In this document: piece by piece, positions 37,101-48,260 of the stretch | Layout of the letters: each line of letters opens with the position of its first letter | How positions within the stretch are numbered: the first letter of the stretch is position 1 | From: Nostoc paludosum FACHB-159 | Lineage (GTDB): Bacteria > Cyanobacteriota > Cyanobacteriia > Cyanobacteriales > Nostocaceae | Length of the DNA stretch: 64,000 bases | NCBI RefSeq assembly: GCF_014698835.1 | Contig: NZ_JACJTU010000003.1 | Span: 186,001-250,000 of the forward strand | Direction of reading: 5' to 3' | Position numbers and translations under genes: made by a program | Notes under the pieces: model-generated | The model's input: only the letters and a program-made list of their open reading frames with translations | Databases searched by the model: none | What the model was told of the DNA's origin: nothing

Positions 37101-38254
37101 GCCTCAACATACAAGGCATCTTCACCGTGGCGGGTACGGTATTGTCTTGTCCGCAACTTGCGGGGAATTTTCACAGTCCCATCGATTTTAGAACGGACTT
37201 GTTGCGCCACTTCCCCGGTAAACACACCACCTGTGTGGAATGTCCGCATGGTTAACTGAGTACCGGGTTCGCCGATACTTTGGGCAGCAATGATCCCCAC
37301 AGCTTCGCCCAAGTCGACCATCTTGGCGTGGGCTAAACTCCAGCCGTAGCAATGTTGACAGACAGAACGTGCAGCTTCACAAGTTAAGGGACTCCGCACT
37401 ACAACCTCTCCCACCCCAGACTTGCCAATTTCCTTCGCCAAGTCGTCAGAAATTGGGGTGTTGCGTGATGCAATCACTTCTTTTGTGATTGGATGCACTA
37501 CGTCTTCGCCAATTACCCGTCCCATCAAGCGGTTTGCCAGAGGAATCAAAGTTTTGGCGCCTTCTGTCATTGGTCGAATGGGAATGCCTCTGGTGGTGCC
37601 ACAGTCAAATTCCCGAATAATCACATCCTGGGATACATCCACCAAACGCCGGGTGAGATAACCAGAGTCAGCCGTCCGTAAGGCGGTATCCACCAATCCT
37701 TTTCTCGCACCGTAAGACGAAATAATGTATTCGGTTACAGTGAGTCCTTCGCGGAAGTTGGTTTTGATGGGCAAGTCGATAATTTCCCCTTGGGGATCTG
37801 CCATCAGCCCCCGCATTCCCACCAACTGCCGGACTTGGGAGATGTTACCCCGCGCCCCGGAGAATGCCATCATGTACACGGAGTTAAGGGGATTAGTCTT
37901 CTTGAAGTGAACAACTACCTCATCTTTGAGGGCTTCACTGGTACCGTTCCAGGTATCAATTACCTTTTGGAAACGTTCTACTTCAGTGATTTCACCCCGT
38001 TGGTAACGAGCTTCGGTGGCGCGAATTTCTTCTTCGGCTGCTTCTAGGAGCGATCGCTTAGTTGGAGGCACCATCAAGTCATCTACACTGATGGAAACCC
38101 CTGCTTTGGTGGCGTAGCGAAAACCTAAATCTTTCAGTTTGTCCGCCATGACTGCGGTTCGCGCCGTACCATAATGCGTAAAGGCCCAAGAAATCAAATT
38201 TCTCAGTTGACCTTTATCCACCACCCGATTGCGAAAAATCATTTTTTCAGTCAT
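34190..38254 (-). CDS. rpoC2: DNA-directed RNA polymerase subunit beta' (C-terminal part)
   Basis: RpoC2 is the separate C-terminal part of beta' in cyanobacteria and chloroplasts, 1354 residues here. Visible are the N-terminal [13 protein letters not shown], the [19 protein letters not shown] trigger-loop region, [22 protein letters not shown] and the long sandwich-barrel hybrid insertion typical of cyanobacterial RpoC2. The last ~35 residues are almost all Asp and Glu. A serine/glutamine-rich stretch in the insert is encoded by heptamer repeats (35343-35367). Last gene of the rpsT-tatD-rpoB-rpoC1-rpoC2 run. Confidence 0.97.
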   Translation of the reverse strand: MTEKMIFRNRVVDKGQLRNLISWAFTHYGTARTAVMADKLKDLGFRYATKAGVSISVDDLMVPPTKRSLLEAAEEEIRATEARYQRGEITEVERFQKVIDTWNGTSEALKDEVVVHFKKTNPLNSVYMMAFSGARGNISQVRQLVGMRGLMADPQGEIIDLPIKTNFREGLTVTEYIISSYGARKGLVDTALRTADSGYLTRRLVDVSQDVIIREFDCGTTRGIPIRPMTEGAKTLIPLANRLMGRVIGEDVVHPITKEVIASRNTPISDDLAKEIGKSGVGEVVVRSPLTCEAARSVCQHCYGWSLAHAKMVDLGEAVGIIAAQSIGEPGTQLTMRTFHTGGVFTGEVAQQVRSKIDGTVKIPRKLRTRQYRTRHGEDALYVEANGVLILEPKKEGDSTPANQEVQLTQGSTLYVFDGNQVKQGQLLAEVALGGRTTRTNTEKAVKDVASDLAGEVQFAEVVPEQKTDRQGNTTTTAARGGLIWILSGEVYNLPPGAELVVKNGDAIASNGVLAETKLTTLHGGVVRLPEATPGKSTREIEIITASVVLDQATVTVQSSQGRNNYLVSTGNNQVFNLRATPGTKVQNGQVVAELIDDRYRTTTGGFLKFAGVEVQKKGKAKLGYEVVQGGTLLWIPEETHEVNKDISLLLVEDGQFVEAGTEVVKDIFCQNSGVIEVTQKNDILREVVVKPGELLMVDDPEAVMGRDNTFVQPGEEFQGSVATELRYIQYVETPEGPALLSRPVVEFAVPNNPDVPSTTSVSQQTGRSIQLRAVQRLPYKDSERVKSVEGVELLRTQLVLEIEQEGEQDHNASPLAADIELVQDTEDEEVQRLQLVILESLVIRRDITADATQGSTQTTLEVQDGLTIAPGSVVARTQILSKEGGIVRGVQKGTENVRRCLVLRETDMITVNTSTQPKVKAGDLLVAGTEVAAGVFAEESGQVMDVKKLTSAESKALSSENSQDSALSTQNYAITIRVGRPYRVSPGAVLQIEDGDLVQRGDNLVLLVFERAKTGDIIQGLPRIEELLEARKPKEACILTRRAGEVKVVYGDGDEAIAIKVVESNGVVTDYPLGPGQNLIVPDGSHVSAGQPLTDGPSNPHEILEIFFSLGSEDGVYACASHALQKVQTFLVNEVQMVYQSQGIDISDKHIEVIVRQMTNKVRIDDGGDTTMLPGELVELRQVEQVNEAMSITGGAKAQYTPVLLGITKASLNTDSFISAASFQETTRVLTEAAIEGKSDWLRGLKENVIIGRLIPAGTGYNTYEETSAIDDYATDISSSVLDEVDDPLDMVLDDRTARNYNLDSPTLGEPTYGSRRAERSILDDDDDLIADEVADEEDYEDDDEDEDDFDDE
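35343..35367. repeat. Heptamer repeat inside rpoC2
   Basis: Units gagtgct, gagtgct, gagtcct follow tct, and tgag closes the run. On the minus strand it encodes part of a Ser/Gln/Asn-rich stretch ([14 protein letters not shown]). Period seven matches the intergenic heptamers, which suggests a repeat that expanded inside the gene without breaking the frame. Confidence 0.7.
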
Positions 38255-38280
38255 TAGTCATTAGTCCTAAGTCATTAACA

Positions 38281-38354
38281 TAATTCGTAATTCGTAATTC
38301 GTAATTCGTAATTAACTCTTCAATTACGAATTACGAATTAGAAATTACGAATTA
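38281..38354. repeat. Heptamer array with hairpin in the rpoC1-rpoC2 spacer
   Basis: Four full taattcg units plus taatt run 38281-38313. The opposite-orientation aattacg units run 38322-38340 and again 38344-38354. Arms 38295-38313 and 38322-38340 form a perfect 19-bp stem with an 8-base loop. The array reaches the rpoC1 stop codon (38352-38354). Confidence 0.92.
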
Positions 38355-40229
38355 ACTTGCTAGTGCTTCCTGAATCGCTTTATTGTAAATAACCCGACCA
38401 GGGGTTGTACGTATATACTGTGAAAGGAGATTTCCTTGAGCATCTTCTCTGACTCTGCGGAACTTATACTTTAATGTCCGGCTGCCATCCTCGTTTTCTA
38501 TGACTTCCACAGGTTCTGTATCCGGTTGGTCTGATTCCATTTCGCCGTCAAACCGCACATAGATATAGGCGTGCAAGTCGATTTCCTCTTGCTGGAAAGC
38601 CATAATTACGTCATCTAAGGAAGCAAAATACTTGCCTGCCCCTTTGGTAGCGCCGGGATTTTCTGCTGTTAAGTAGTATGCTCCCAACACCATATCTTGG
38701 CTAGGTGTGATAATTGGTTTACCTGTGGCTGGTGACAAAATATTGTTAGAAGCCAACATCAACAACCGCGCCTCAGCCTGACTTTCTAACGACAGCGGTA
38801 CGTGTACCGCCATTTGGTCGCCATCAAAGTCGGCGTTAAATGCCGGACACACCAAAGGATGCAGCTGAATTGCTCTTCCTTCCACCAAAATTGGTTCAAA
38901 AGACTGAATACCCAAACGGTGCAACGTCGGTGCCCGGTTAAGTAGGACTGGGTGTCCTTCAATTACTTCTTCCAGTACATCCCAAACACTAGGGTCATTA
39001 CGCGATATCAGCTTTTTCGCAGCCTTGATGTTATTCACCATGCCACTGCGAATTAGGCGATTAATCACAAATGGTTGAAATAGCTCAATTGCCATTTCTC
39101 TGGGCAAACCGCACTGGTGAATTTTCAGCTTTGGCCCCACCACAATTACCGAACGTCCAGAGTAGTCAACTCGTTTACCTAACAAGTTTTGTCTAAAACG
39201 TCCTTGCTTACCTTCAATAATGTCGGACAAAGATTTCAGGGGTCGGTTATTTGCCCCCACTACAGTCCGTCCGCGACGACCATTGTCAATCAAAGCATCT
39301 ACCGCTTCTTGCAGCATCCGCTTTTCGTTCCGCACAATAATCTCTGGCGCCAAAATTTCTTGTAGCCGTGCCAAACGATTATTCCGATTAATTACGCGCC
39401 GATATAAATCATTCAAATCGCTGGTAGCAAAGCGTCCGCCATCTAGCTGCACCATTGGGCGCAAATCGGGGGGAATCACGGGAATAACTGCCATGACCAT
39501 CCACTCTGGTTTAGAACCAGTAGCGATGAAGTTGTCAATTACCCGTAGGCGTTTAATTAACTTGGCTCGTTTTTGTCCTTTTGCGTTGCCAATTTCTTCC
39601 CGCAGGCTTTCAGCTTCTTGCTCCAAATTGATATCCGCAAGCAAGCGCAGCAGTGCTTCGGCACCAATGCCTACCTCTACGCCTTGTAGCTGAGAATCTT
39701 CACTATAAATTTGGTCTTCAATTTCCAGCCACTGGTCTTCACTCAGTAGCTGTTTGTAAGTTAAAGTTTCGGCATTGCCTGGACTTAAGACAACATAAGA
39801 GTTGAAATAGACAATTTGTTCCACATCCCGCAAGGGCATATCCAGCAGGATGGAAATATAACTAGGAATGCCTTTGAGATACCAGACGTGAGCTACTGGT
39901 GCGGCGAGTTTAATATAGCCCATACGGTGACGACGCACCCGTGATTCGGTAACTTCTACCCCACAGCGCTCACAAACAATCCCTCTGTGACGGACTCTTT
40001 TATACTTGCCACAATGGCATTCCCAATCTTTCGCAGGACCAAAGATGCGCTCACAGAATAAGCCATCCATCTCTGGCTTGAGAGTCCGGTAATTAATCGT
40101 TTCTGGCTTGGTAACTTCACCGACTACCTGACCATTGGGCAACGTCCTCTCGCCCCACTGGCGAATGCGTTCTGGTGATGCTAAGCCGATTTTTACGTAG
40201 TCAAACTGATTAGTTTGGGCAGGTCTCAT
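38352..40229 (-). CDS. rpoC1: DNA-directed RNA polymerase subunit gamma (beta' N-terminal part)
   Basis: RpoC1 is the 625-residue N-terminal part of beta', carrying the clamp, zinc site and catalytic aspartates. Seen are the zinc cysteines C-H-C-G-K-Y...C-E-R-C-G-V, the [19 protein letters not shown] switch region, and the active-site motif [12 protein letters not shown], which binds catalytic magnesium. A split gene of this length is diagnostic of cyanobacteria. rpoB lies 123 bases upstream and rpoC2 97 bases downstream, both across heptamer repeats. Confidence 0.98.
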   Translation of the reverse strand: MRPAQTNQFDYVKIGLASPERIRQWGERTLPNGQVVGEVTKPETINYRTLKPEMDGLFCERIFGPAKDWECHCGKYKRVRHRGIVCERCGVEVTESRVRRHRMGYIKLAAPVAHVWYLKGIPSYISILLDMPLRDVEQIVYFNSYVVLSPGNAETLTYKQLLSEDQWLEIEDQIYSEDSQLQGVEVGIGAEALLRLLADINLEQEAESLREEIGNAKGQKRAKLIKRLRVIDNFIATGSKPEWMVMAVIPVIPPDLRPMVQLDGGRFATSDLNDLYRRVINRNNRLARLQEILAPEIIVRNEKRMLQEAVDALIDNGRRGRTVVGANNRPLKSLSDIIEGKQGRFRQNLLGKRVDYSGRSVIVVGPKLKIHQCGLPREMAIELFQPFVINRLIRSGMVNNIKAAKKLISRNDPSVWDVLEEVIEGHPVLLNRAPTLHRLGIQSFEPILVEGRAIQLHPLVCPAFNADFDGDQMAVHVPLSLESQAEARLLMLASNNILSPATGKPIITPSQDMVLGAYYLTAENPGATKGAGKYFASLDDVIMAFQQEEIDLHAYIYVRFDGEMESDQPDTEPVEVIENEDGSRTLKYKFRRVREDAQGNLLSQYIRTTPGRVIYNKAIQEALAS

Positions 40230-40232
40230 ATT

Positions 40233-40355
40233 TAATTCGTAATTCGTAATTCGTAATTCGTAATTAACAATTTCTAATTCGTAATTAACAATTTCTGATT
40301 CGTAATTCGTAATTGAAGAATTAATTACGAATTACGAATTATCAATTACGAATTA
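40233..40355. repeat. Heptamer array in the rpoB-rpoC1 spacer
   Basis: Four full taattcg units plus taatt run 40233-40265. Scattered copies follow, then inverted aattacg units run 40322-40355. The array can fold on itself and reaches the rpoB stop codon (40353-40355). With the rpoC1-rpoC2 array it means both junctions of the polymerase operon carry the same repeat. Confidence 0.92.
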
Positions 40356-43300
40356 TTCGTCGTCTTCCAGCGATTCGCGGGAAAGAGATTCGTATGTTGG
40401 CCTGGGAGGTGTACGGCGAGCTGATTGGTCTGCCATCAAATCGACTTCCACATCTAAGGAACTACCGTCTGCTTGGGTTTCTACCTTGTGTACGGCAATA
40501 TCTAACCCCAAGGATTGTAGTTCGCGCATTAACACCTTAAAGGACTCTGGTGTTCCGGGTCGAGGAATTGCCTTACCTTTAACGATCGCATTTAACGCTT
40601 CATTTCGTCCTTGCATATCGTCGGATTTCACTGTCAGTAACTCTTGTAAGGTGTAAGCTGCACCAAAGGCTTCCAATGCCCACACTTCCATTTCCCCAAA
40701 CCGCTGACCACCTTGTTGGGCTTTACCACCCAAGGGTTGCTGGGTTACCAGTGAGTACGGGCCTGTGGAACGGGCGTGGATCTTATCGTCTACTAAATGC
40801 ACCAGCTTCAGCATGTAAGCCACACCAATGGTGATTGGTCGGTCAAAGGGTTCGCCTGTGCGCCCATCAAACACCATGATTTTACCTGGGTCATCTGGGT
40901 TATATACCCAGTCTTTGCCTGTTTCATCCCGTGCTTCTTGCAATTTGCCATGCACGATTCTCCGAGATGACTCTTCACCATACATTTCGTCAAAGGGAGT
41001 AATTTTAAATCGCACTCCCAATGTATGACCAGCCCAACCCAAGAGACACTCAAATACTTGTCCGACGTTCATCCGGCTGGGTACGCCCAAGGGGTTGAGT
41101 ACGATGTCCACTGGCGAACCATCGGGTAAATAAGGCATATCTTCTGCTGGCAATATCCGAGAAATAATCCCTTTATTGCCGTGGCGTCCTGCCATTTTGT
41201 CGCCAACTTGGATTTTGCGTTTTTGCGCGACATACACCCGGACTACCATATTGGCTCCTGGTGGCAATTCATCGCCTTGTTCGCGGGTAAATAAGCGCAC
41301 GTCAACTACGCGTCCTTTTTCACCGTTGGGTACTCGCAGAGAATTGTCTCGCACATCCCGCGCTTTTTCACCGAAAATCGCCCGCAAGAGTTTTTCTTCT
41401 GGTGGTTGGTCAGATTCACCTTTTGGTGTCACTTTACCCACCAAAATATCTCCAGCTTCTACCCATGCCCCAATGCGGATGATTCCTTGTTCGTCTAACT
41501 GACGCAATGCGTCTTCCCCGACGTTAGGAATTTCTCTGGTGATTTCTTCTGGCCCTAGTTTTGTCTGTCTAGCCTCAATTTCATATTTTTCAATGTGAAT
41601 TGAGGTGTAGATATCATCCTGCACCAGTCGTTCAGAAATTAAAATTGCGTCTTCGTAGTTGTAGCCTTCCCAAGGCATGTAAGCAACGACGATATTTTGT
41701 CCTAGCGCCAATTCACCACCTTCAGTGGAGGAGCCATCAGCTAATACCTGACCTGCCACAACTTTTTCGCCAATGCGGACGAGGGGCTTTTGGTTCAAAC
41801 AAGTATCTTGGTTTGAGCGTTGGTACTTTGAAAGTGGATATCTAATTTCTGAGGTGTTAGGTTTTGGACGCACCCGAATTTCTGTAGCATCTACATAGGT
41901 GACATCGCCATCAGTACGCGATACAATTACCATCCCTGAGTCTCTTGCACCTTGGGCTTCTAAGCCTGTACCCACTAATGGACGCTCTGGTTTGAGCAGG
42001 GGTACTGCTTGCCGTTGCATGTTTGACCCCATCAGCGCTCGGTTAGCGTCATCATGCTCCAAGAAGGGAATCATGCTAGTAGCAACCGATACAATCTGTA
42101 CGGGGGACACCGCTACGTAGTCGACTTGCTCTGGCGTTGTAGTCGAGAATTCCTGACGATAGCGTACTGGCACTTGCGGTCCAATAATGTGACCTGTTTC
42201 ATCTACAGGAATATCTCCAGGAGCAACCCGCAGGTCGTCTTCTTCATCGGCTGTCATGTAGGCTGGGGGCAAATCAAATCTGACTCGCCCATTTTCTACA
42301 GGTCTAAATGGTGTTTCTAGGAACCCGTATTGGTTGACTCGTGCATGGGTCGCCAAGGAGCCAATCAACCCAGCGTTGGGGCCTTCTGGTGTTTCAATGG
42401 GACAAATACGTCCGTAGTGGCTAGGATGAATATCCCGCACAGCAAACCCCGCACGTTCGCGAGTTAAACCACCGGGACCGAGGGCACTCAAGCGGCGTTT
42501 GTGAGTCAGTTCTGCTAAGGGATTGGTTTGATCCATGAACTGACTTAATTGGCTGGAACCAAAGAATTCTTTAATTGCTGCTACTAGCGGTTTGGGGTTT
42601 ACCAAGGAAGCAGGTGTTAAAACTTCGGCATCGGATACGGTCATCCGTTCCCGAATAATTCTCTCTAGACGGTTTAAGCCTACTCGCACTTGGTTTTGCA
42701 GCAATTCCCCGACGCTTCTCACACGACGGTTACCTAAGTGGTCAATGTCATCGATGTTGCCGATGTCATACTCTAGGTTAATTAGATAATCTACTGCTGC
42801 CAAAATATCACTGGAGGTCAGCACGCGCATGGTGTCGGGCACAGAAAGGCGCAATTTTTTGTTGAGCTTATACCGACCAACGCGACCCAAGTCATAACGT
42901 TTCGGGTCAAAGAAACGGGAGTCTAGGAGTTGTTGTCCCCCTAAGACTGTGGGTGGTTCGCCAGGACGCAATTTGCGATATAACTCCATCAGGGCTTCTT
43001 CTTCAGAAAATTGCCCTTCTTTTTCGATGGTTTTTTGGAAATATTCTGGATGGCGTAAGGCGTCAAAAATTTCGTTGTCTGATAAGCCTAAAGCTTTTAA
43101 TAGTACCTGGGCTGAGAGTTTGCGGGTTTTGTCGATGCGTACCCACACGAGATCGTTACGGTCTGTTTCAAATTTCAGCCATGCCCCCCGGTTGGGAATT
43201 AAGCTAGCAGAATAAGTACGCCGACCGTTTTTATCGATTTCGGATTTGTAATAAACTCCTGGCGATCGCACTATTTGATTAACAATTACCCGCTCGGCTC

Positions 43301-43652
43301 CGTTGATAATAAAGGTGCCGCGATCGGTCATCAAAGGCAAATCTCCAATGAATACCTCTTGCTCTTTGATTTCCCCGGTTTCTTTATTAATCAAACGTGT
43401 GGGAACATACATTTGGACAGCATAGGTACTATCCCGCCGTTTGGCTTCTTCAACGCTGTACTTTGGCTCTTTGAGTTTGTAATTCTGACCCAAAAAGTGC
43501 AGTTCTAGTTTGCCCGTATAATCTGTGATCGGACTAAAGGAGTTCAGTTCTTCTATCAGCCCTTCTTCCAAAAACCAGCGGAAGCTTGAACGCTGGATTT
43601 CAATCAAGTCGGGCAATAGAAAGGCGGGTTCCATATATGTTTCTTTAGTCAT
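40353..43652 (-). CDS. rpoB: DNA-directed RNA polymerase subunit beta
   Basis: The catalytic beta subunit, 1099 residues from the ATG at 43652 ([20 protein letters not shown], the usual cyanobacterial N-terminus). A GTG at 43694 would add 14 residues; I prefer the ATG. Motifs include the rifampicin-pocket region [45 protein letters not shown] and the C-terminal [17 protein letters not shown]. Its leader to the tatD stop is 768 bases, so a separate promoter is likely. Confidence 0.98.
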   Translation of the reverse strand: MTKETYMEPAFLLPDLIEIQRSSFRWFLEEGLIEELNSFSPITDYTGKLELHFLGQNYKLKEPKYSVEEAKRRDSTYAVQMYVPTRLINKETGEIKEQEVFIGDLPLMTDRGTFIINGAERVIVNQIVRSPGVYYKSEIDKNGRRTYSASLIPNRGAWLKFETDRNDLVWVRIDKTRKLSAQVLLKALGLSDNEIFDALRHPEYFQKTIEKEGQFSEEEALMELYRKLRPGEPPTVLGGQQLLDSRFFDPKRYDLGRVGRYKLNKKLRLSVPDTMRVLTSSDILAAVDYLINLEYDIGNIDDIDHLGNRRVRSVGELLQNQVRVGLNRLERIIRERMTVSDAEVLTPASLVNPKPLVAAIKEFFGSSQLSQFMDQTNPLAELTHKRRLSALGPGGLTRERAGFAVRDIHPSHYGRICPIETPEGPNAGLIGSLATHARVNQYGFLETPFRPVENGRVRFDLPPAYMTADEEDDLRVAPGDIPVDETGHIIGPQVPVRYRQEFSTTTPEQVDYVAVSPVQIVSVATSMIPFLEHDDANRALMGSNMQRQAVPLLKPERPLVGTGLEAQGARDSGMVIVSRTDGDVTYVDATEIRVRPKPNTSEIRYPLSKYQRSNQDTCLNQKPLVRIGEKVVAGQVLADGSSTEGGELALGQNIVVAYMPWEGYNYEDAILISERLVQDDIYTSIHIEKYEIEARQTKLGPEEITREIPNVGEDALRQLDEQGIIRIGAWVEAGDILVGKVTPKGESDQPPEEKLLRAIFGEKARDVRDNSLRVPNGEKGRVVDVRLFTREQGDELPPGANMVVRVYVAQKRKIQVGDKMAGRHGNKGIISRILPAEDMPYLPDGSPVDIVLNPLGVPSRMNVGQVFECLLGWAGHTLGVRFKITPFDEMYGEESSRRIVHGKLQEARDETGKDWVYNPDDPGKIMVFDGRTGEPFDRPITIGVAYMLKLVHLVDDKIHARSTGPYSLVTQQPLGGKAQQGGQRFGEMEVWALEAFGAAYTLQELLTVKSDDMQGRNEALNAIVKGKAIPRPGTPESFKVLMRELQSLGLDIAVHKVETQADGSSLDVEVDLMADQSARRTPPRPTYESLSRESLEDDE

Positions 43653-44420
43653 GCCTCTACCTTTGTCAACCTGGTTAAATTTTCCCTTGGACACTGCTGT
43701 TTAATGCTTCCCACTGCTAGCCAGTGTCCGAACTGTTTGGGAACTTTTCTCTATACACCTAACTATTTTCAAATGTGGACAAACGCAGCTATGAAAGCGG
43801 GAATGAGCGATTTTACCAAGGGGTAATCGCCTGTAATGGAGAGTGGGGAGTGGAAGTGCGGATTGGGAAAACTCTTCCCTTGTCCCCAGTCCCTAGTCCC
43901 CAATCCCCAATTAAAATATTGCTGAATTCGATTTACTTTCCTCACTTCCCCTCCAAAAAGCGCGTTAAGTGAGCTTACGCAGCTCTACACGGTGTGGTTG
44001 AAATCCGCCCCGCTATTTATACCCTCAGTGATATCCTAGATATCCTAAGTTTGAGGAAACTATCCGCATTTTGTCGGCTTGGAATCAGAATCACTTTATT
44101 TTGCTGGATTGTAATCACAAGGCAATTTCATTTAACGATTTTGTATAGGTTAAATACACAGCAAGCCGATGCTGTGCATAATTACGGCTCAACCTGATTT
44201 GTTTCGGTCAGTCATGTGTCGAGAGCATCCGATTGTAGAGATTTGGAGGATGGCCAAGCCGAATAACAGCACGGTAAATTAAACTTAGAAGTTTTACGTT
44301 CCTTCCTTTATCATTATGACGCAAGCAAAATGTTTTGGAGGGAATGATCTTAGCATATTTTTGTCCTCCTAAGGTTTTATTTCTTTGTAAGCAATTGGAT
44401 AAAATAGACTAAAGAACACT
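43653..44420. promoter_or_regulatory. Long rpoB leader / tatD-rpoB spacer
   Basis: No gene is supported here; open frames on the plus strand are short and run against both neighbouring genes. A repeat-like string (gtccccagtccctagtcccc) lies at 43884-43910. Near 44025-44050 the sequence gatatcctagatatcctaag carries a small direct repeat. The length suggests an independent rpoB promoter and possible leader regulation. Confidence 0.45.
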
Positions 44421-45209
44421 TTATATCGACAAACCGAATAATTTACAAGCATTGTCGGTAGTAGCTTGGGCGATTGCTTCGACAGTTTCCTGACGCAGTT
44501 TCGCCACTTGCTCTGCAACGTAACGAACGTAAGCAGGTTCGTTACGCTTCTCGCCGCGTTTGGGAACTGGAGCTAAAAAAGGGCAATCTGTTTCAATCAA
44601 TAGCCGATCGCTACTTACCATCGCTGCTGAGGATTGGATATCTTTAGCGTTTTTGAACGTTACTGTTCCGCTAAAGCTGATGTAAAACCCCAAGTCAAGA
44701 AACCATTGGGTTTCTTCTGGGGTTCCTCCCCAACAATGCATGACGCCGCGTACTGTTTCTCCCTTTAGTGACCGCCATTTTTGCAATACTTCTCTGGTTT
44801 CGGATGCAGCATCGCGACAGTGGATAATCACTGGTAAGTCGAGTTCAGATGCGATCGCTAACTGCGATTCAAACACCATGTACTGTTGCTGATAGTTATC
44901 GGCTTTGTAAAAATCCAGCCCCATTTCCCCAATTGCCACCACATTCGAGTCCGAACTCGCCAAAGATTTGATTTTGTCGGCTGTGTCGCTATTCCATCGA
45001 TCGGCATCTAAAGGATGCAATCCTACAGCAAAGCTGATTTCTGGAAACTCACGCGCTAGGGACTGAATGCTAGAAAATTCCTCCGGGTGAACGCAGGAAT
45101 GAACTAAACGTACTACACCTGCTTGCTGCCACCGCGATCGCACTGCTGCTAAATCTGGCTGGAAATTCTCAAAGTTGAGATGGACGTGGGTGTCTATCAG
45201 TTGCATCAT
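44421..45209 (-). CDS. tatD: TatD family hydrolase
   Basis: The 262-residue metal-dependent hydrolase has the TIM-barrel amidohydrolase fold. TatD enzymes are 3'-5' DNA exonucleases linked to DNA repair and, in some species, D-aminoacyl-tRNA quality control. Metal-site motifs are [27 protein letters not shown] and [11 protein letters not shown] followed by R-N-E-P-A-Y-V. The first two codons are both ATG. It lies between rpsT and rpoB, the conserved cyanobacterial order. Confidence 0.94.
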   Translation of the reverse strand: MMQLIDTHVHLNFENFQPDLAAVRSRWQQAGVVRLVHSCVHPEEFSSIQSLAREFPEISFAVGLHPLDADRWNSDTADKIKSLASSDSNVVAIGEMGLDFYKADNYQQQYMVFESQLAIASELDLPVIIHCRDAASETREVLQKWRSLKGETVRGVMHCWGGTPEETQWFLDLGFYISFSGTVTFKNAKDIQSSAAMVSSDRLLIETDCPFLAPVPKRGEKRNEPAYVRYVAEQVAKLRQETVEAIAQATTDNACKLFGLSI

Positions 45210-45257
45210 TTGTCCTTCGTCATTTGTCCGTTGTCATTTGTCAGTTGTCCCCTCTTA

Positions 45258-45300
45258 CAAAGTTCTGATCGCCGGAAGCCGGCGCTCAGACTTTGCGCTT
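45258..45300. repeat. Palindromic interspersed repeat (gttctgat...ctcagactt)
   Basis: gttctgatcgccggaagccg and the bases after it to ctcagactttgcg contain the stem cgccgg/ccggcg. A related copy with a different core is at 57822-57863 (ttctgatggtcggaaacctc...cgctcagacttc). It lies in the tatD-rpsT spacer beside gtcatttgtc repeats (45217-45248). Confidence 0.7.
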
Positions 45301-45330
45301 TGTCCTTTGCTAATGACAAATGACCAATGA

Positions 45331-45633
45331 CTACTCAGCTGTTTGCGTGAGAGGTTTTAGTCTGCCCGCCAATTTGGACTTTTTCCTTGCCCCGTTATTT
45401 GGATGAAGCACGCCTCGTTTTACTGCTTTATCGATTTTGCTGTAAGCCTCAGATAACTTAGACTGTACTTCTTGTTTTAATTCTGGGGTAGGATTAGCTG
45501 CATAGACAGTTACAGCATTAAAGTATTTCTTCATCAGCGTCTTGACAGCTGATTTGTAAGCTTTATTACGCAGTCGGTTGCGTTCTGCGATTTCGGCACG
45601 CTTAAGAGCAGACTTTGTATTCGCCACAGTCAA
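45331..45633 (-). CDS. rpsT: 30S ribosomal protein S20
   Basis: S20 binds 16S rRNA early in small-subunit assembly. The 100-residue, highly basic helical protein starts [27 protein letters not shown] sequence, and has the conserved [21 protein letters not shown] motif near the end. First gene of the minus-strand run with tatD and rpoBC1C2. It is divergent from hisD. Confidence 0.96.
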   Translation of the reverse strand: MTVANTKSALKRAEIAERNRLRNKAYKSAVKTLMKKYFNAVTVYAANPTPELKQEVQSKLSEAYSKIDKAVKRGVLHPNNGARKKSKLAGRLKPLTQTAE

Positions 45634-46390
45634 TTCCAGAAACTAATATTAATATGTACGCACACTACTAGATTTACTAATATAGCATCCAAATTGCCAA
45701 TGTTAGAATTTCCTAAAAAAATTATGCCATTGGCTACTAGAGAAAGGGAAGCCCAGGGGCTTCAGGGGTAGAGAAGTAAATAAGAACGAGTCACTCAACA
45801 CTCCCAAAAATCTGATGACTAATTAAGTGTGCCGCCAATTAAGTAAATACGTTAAAATAAAGTCTATGAGTAAAATAGTCACCCTAACTCACCACCCGAT
45901 GGAGCAGTGTGATTGCCAATGCCATCTGTCCTTAAAGCAGACAGACGATCAAAGGTAAAGAACTGTAATAGAGCTAAATTTCAGGGACATTCCAGTATAG
46001 AACCGATGCTTCGTGTCTGTACACATGTTAACTACTAAAAGTTAGGAAAATAAGTAAAAGTTAGTTATAGTCAGACCCTACCCTCTGTAAATACAGGGTG
46101 TTGGATGTGGAAGCACACAACCTTTACGTTTTTTAAGAGTTAGGGTAAAGGTATAAGGATAGTGGGAAATGGCACGCCCCCTTCCTACCGATCGCCAACT
46201 CAGGCAGATTGGGATTAAGCAATCAAGTTGCCTTTTCAAGTAAACCATGTGCTGGCAACCTTAGGAGTATCAAAAAAATCCAGGTTAAGCTAGAGGAGAG
46301 AATTAGAGTGAGCTTCCACACCCCAATAGGTGAAAAGCTTTTACTAAATCTCAGGTGGCAATATTATAATTTTGGCATTGTCCTTACTCC
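45634..46390. promoter_or_regulatory. Long divergent spacer between rpsT and hisD
   Basis: These 757 bases have no supported gene. Small stems include ctgtc/gacag at 45926-45944 and ccct-tgta/taca-aggg at about 46080-46098. A 24-codon frame (46169-46243, MARPLPTDRQLRQIGIKQSS...) has a purine-rich upstream but no other support. The frame at 46209-46643 overlaps hisD out of phase and is a shadow. An RNA gene could hide here, but I recognise none. Confidence 0.4.
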
Positions 46391-47692
46391 ATGCTGCGAA
46401 TCATTACTCAGCAGGCAGACGTTAGAGCAGAACTACAACGGATCTGCGATCGCACCCATGACGAACAGGTGCCCAACAAAGAAGCAACGGTGCGGGAAGT
46501 TTTGCAAGCAGTCAAGCGCCAAGGCGACAAAGCTGTACTGCATTACACCACCGAATTTGACAAACAAACCCTCAAGCCAGAAGAACTCCGTGTTACAGGC
46601 TCCGAAATGGATGCAGCCTATCAACAGGTGTCAAAGGAATTGATGGGGGCGATTCGCCTAGCTTGTCGGCAAATTGAAGCATTTCATCGTCAGCGAGTCC
46701 CGAAAAGCTGGGTACACTTTGGCGATGATGAAGTGGTACTAGGCAAACGCTACACCCCAGTAGATCGAGCGGGGTTGTATGTACCTGGTGGTCGCGCTGC
46801 CTATCCCAGTACAGTGCTGATGAATGCAATTCCGGCTCATGTTGCTGCTGTACCTCGCATAGTGATGGTAACGCCACCAGGCCCAGGAGGTGCAATTAAC
46901 CCAGCAGTTTTGGTAGCCGCTCAAGAAGCAGGGGTGCAAGAAATTTATCGCGTTGGTGGGGCACAAGCGATCGCTGCTTTAGCCTATGGCACAGAAACAA
47001 TTCCGAAAGTGAATGTGATTACTGGGCCTGGTAACATTTATGTCACCCTAGCGAAAAAACTTGTCTACGGCACGGTTGGTATTGATTCTTTGGCAGGCCC
47101 TAGCGAAGTGCTGGTGATTGCCGATGAAACCGCCAATCCAGTGCATGTAGCTGCTGACTTATTGGCCCAAGCCGAACACGATCCGATGGCGGCAGCTATT
47201 TTGCTGACCACAGATGCTGCTTTGGCAAAAAACGTGCAGGTAGCTTTGGAAAGACAGCTAGTGGATCATCCACGGCGAATAGACACAGAAAAAGCGATCG
47301 CTCACTACGGCTTGATTATCGTTGTGGAATCTTTGACAGCAGCAGCAGAACTCTCTAACGAATTTGCCCCCGAACACCTAGAATTAGAAGTCAAAGACCC
47401 TTGGGCACTCTTACCACAGATTCGCCATGCTGGAGCAATCTTTTTAGGTTACTCCACACCAGAAGCAGTAGGGGACTATTTGGCAGGGCCTAACCATACC
47501 TTGCCCACTTCTGGTGCTGCTCGGTATGCTTCAGCGTTAGGGGTTGAAACTTTCCTCAAACACTCTAGTATTATTCAATACTCCCAAACCGCACTGGAAA
47601 ATGTGGCTAGTGCCATTGATGTGCTAGCAACAGCAGAGGGCTTACCTTCCCATGCTGATTCAGTGCGGCGGCGAATTAAGTTAGAAGAGTGA
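46391..47692 (+). CDS. hisD: Histidinol dehydrogenase
   Basis: HisD oxidises L-histidinol to L-histidine in two NAD-dependent steps, the end of histidine synthesis. The 433-residue zinc enzyme shows Y-V-P-G-G-R-A-A-Y-P-S-T-V-L-M-N, G-G-A-Q-A-I-A-A-L-A-Y-G-T-E, G-P-G-N-I-Y-V-T, D-S-L-A-G-P-S-E-V-L-V-I-A-D, Q-A-E-H-D-P-M-A, F-A-P-E-H-L-E-L and G-P-N-H-T-L-P-T-S-G-A-A-R. It is not clustered with other his genes, as usual in cyanobacteria. Confidence 0.96.
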   Translation: MLRIITQQADVRAELQRICDRTHDEQVPNKEATVREVLQAVKRQGDKAVLHYTTEFDKQTLKPEELRVTGSEMDAAYQQVSKELMGAIRLACRQIEAFHRQRVPKSWVHFGDDEVVLGKRYTPVDRAGLYVPGGRAAYPSTVLMNAIPAHVAAVPRIVMVTPPGPGGAINPAVLVAAQEAGVQEIYRVGGAQAIAALAYGTETIPKVNVITGPGNIYVTLAKKLVYGTVGIDSLAGPSEVLVIADETANPVHVAADLLAQAEHDPMAAAILLTTDAALAKNVQVALERQLVDHPRRIDTEKAIAHYGLIIVVESLTAAAELSNEFAPEHLELEVKDPWALLPQIRHAGAIFLGYSTPEAVGDYLAGPNHTLPTSGAARYASALGVETFLKHSSIIQYSQTALENVASAIDVLATAEGLPSHADSVRRRIKLEE

Positions 47693-48260
47693 TTCGGAAT
47701 GCTTAATTTTTTCTGAACTTCCAACTAAAACTTTGGACAGCGATACCTACGGTGAGCTACGCTAACGCACAACATTAGCTACCCTGCCTTTGATTGGTGA
47801 TGGCAGTTGCAGCAAAAGTTGGGCATTAGCGATCGCCAGTTCCTAAAGAAAGGTTGTCACTGAAACTAAATTGTTAGATAAAACTAGACAATGATGAATG
47901 TTTTGTCTGGGACAAAACTTGTTAAACTTGTGATAACGCAAAAACAAAGCGAAAAAATTAAGGCTTGAGAAGCTATACAAAACTTTTCAGAGTAGTCCTG
48001 CCTGTTGCATGGTAGTCGAGAAAACCAGAGATTTTAATAGGACTGAAAATAACGGATTAAAGTAGCAAAGTTTCTCAATTGTCCAGACATACAACCTAAA
48101 ACGGGATAAGTTCTATCTGATTTTAAGCCTGGGGACTGGTGAGTGACGATACTGCTAACATCAAGCACAGAAGCAATCAGGAGAAAGTTAAACAGAGTTA
48201 AAACACTGTTTAACTCCGCCCAAGTGTTGTAAAACGGTTTACTCTTTAGGAGACGATGGG
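47693..48260. other. Intergenic region before the universal stress protein gene
   Basis: No gene is supported. Apart from a HIP1-like gcgatcgcc near 47831 and ordinary AT-rich sequence, I see only the upstream region of the gene at 48261. Confidence 0.4.

Noticed and set aside
34040..40355. Heptamer arrays as possible CRISPR
   Set aside because: Units are 7 bases with no unique spacers; they are short tandem repeats, not CRISPR.
43775..44197. Small plus-strand frames upstream of rpoB
   Set aside because: Short, no ribosome-binding sites, antisense to the expected leader transcript and overlapping repeat-like sequence.
46209..46643. 144-codon frame overlapping hisD
   Set aside because: It overlaps the hisD start region in another phase; hisD is certain.
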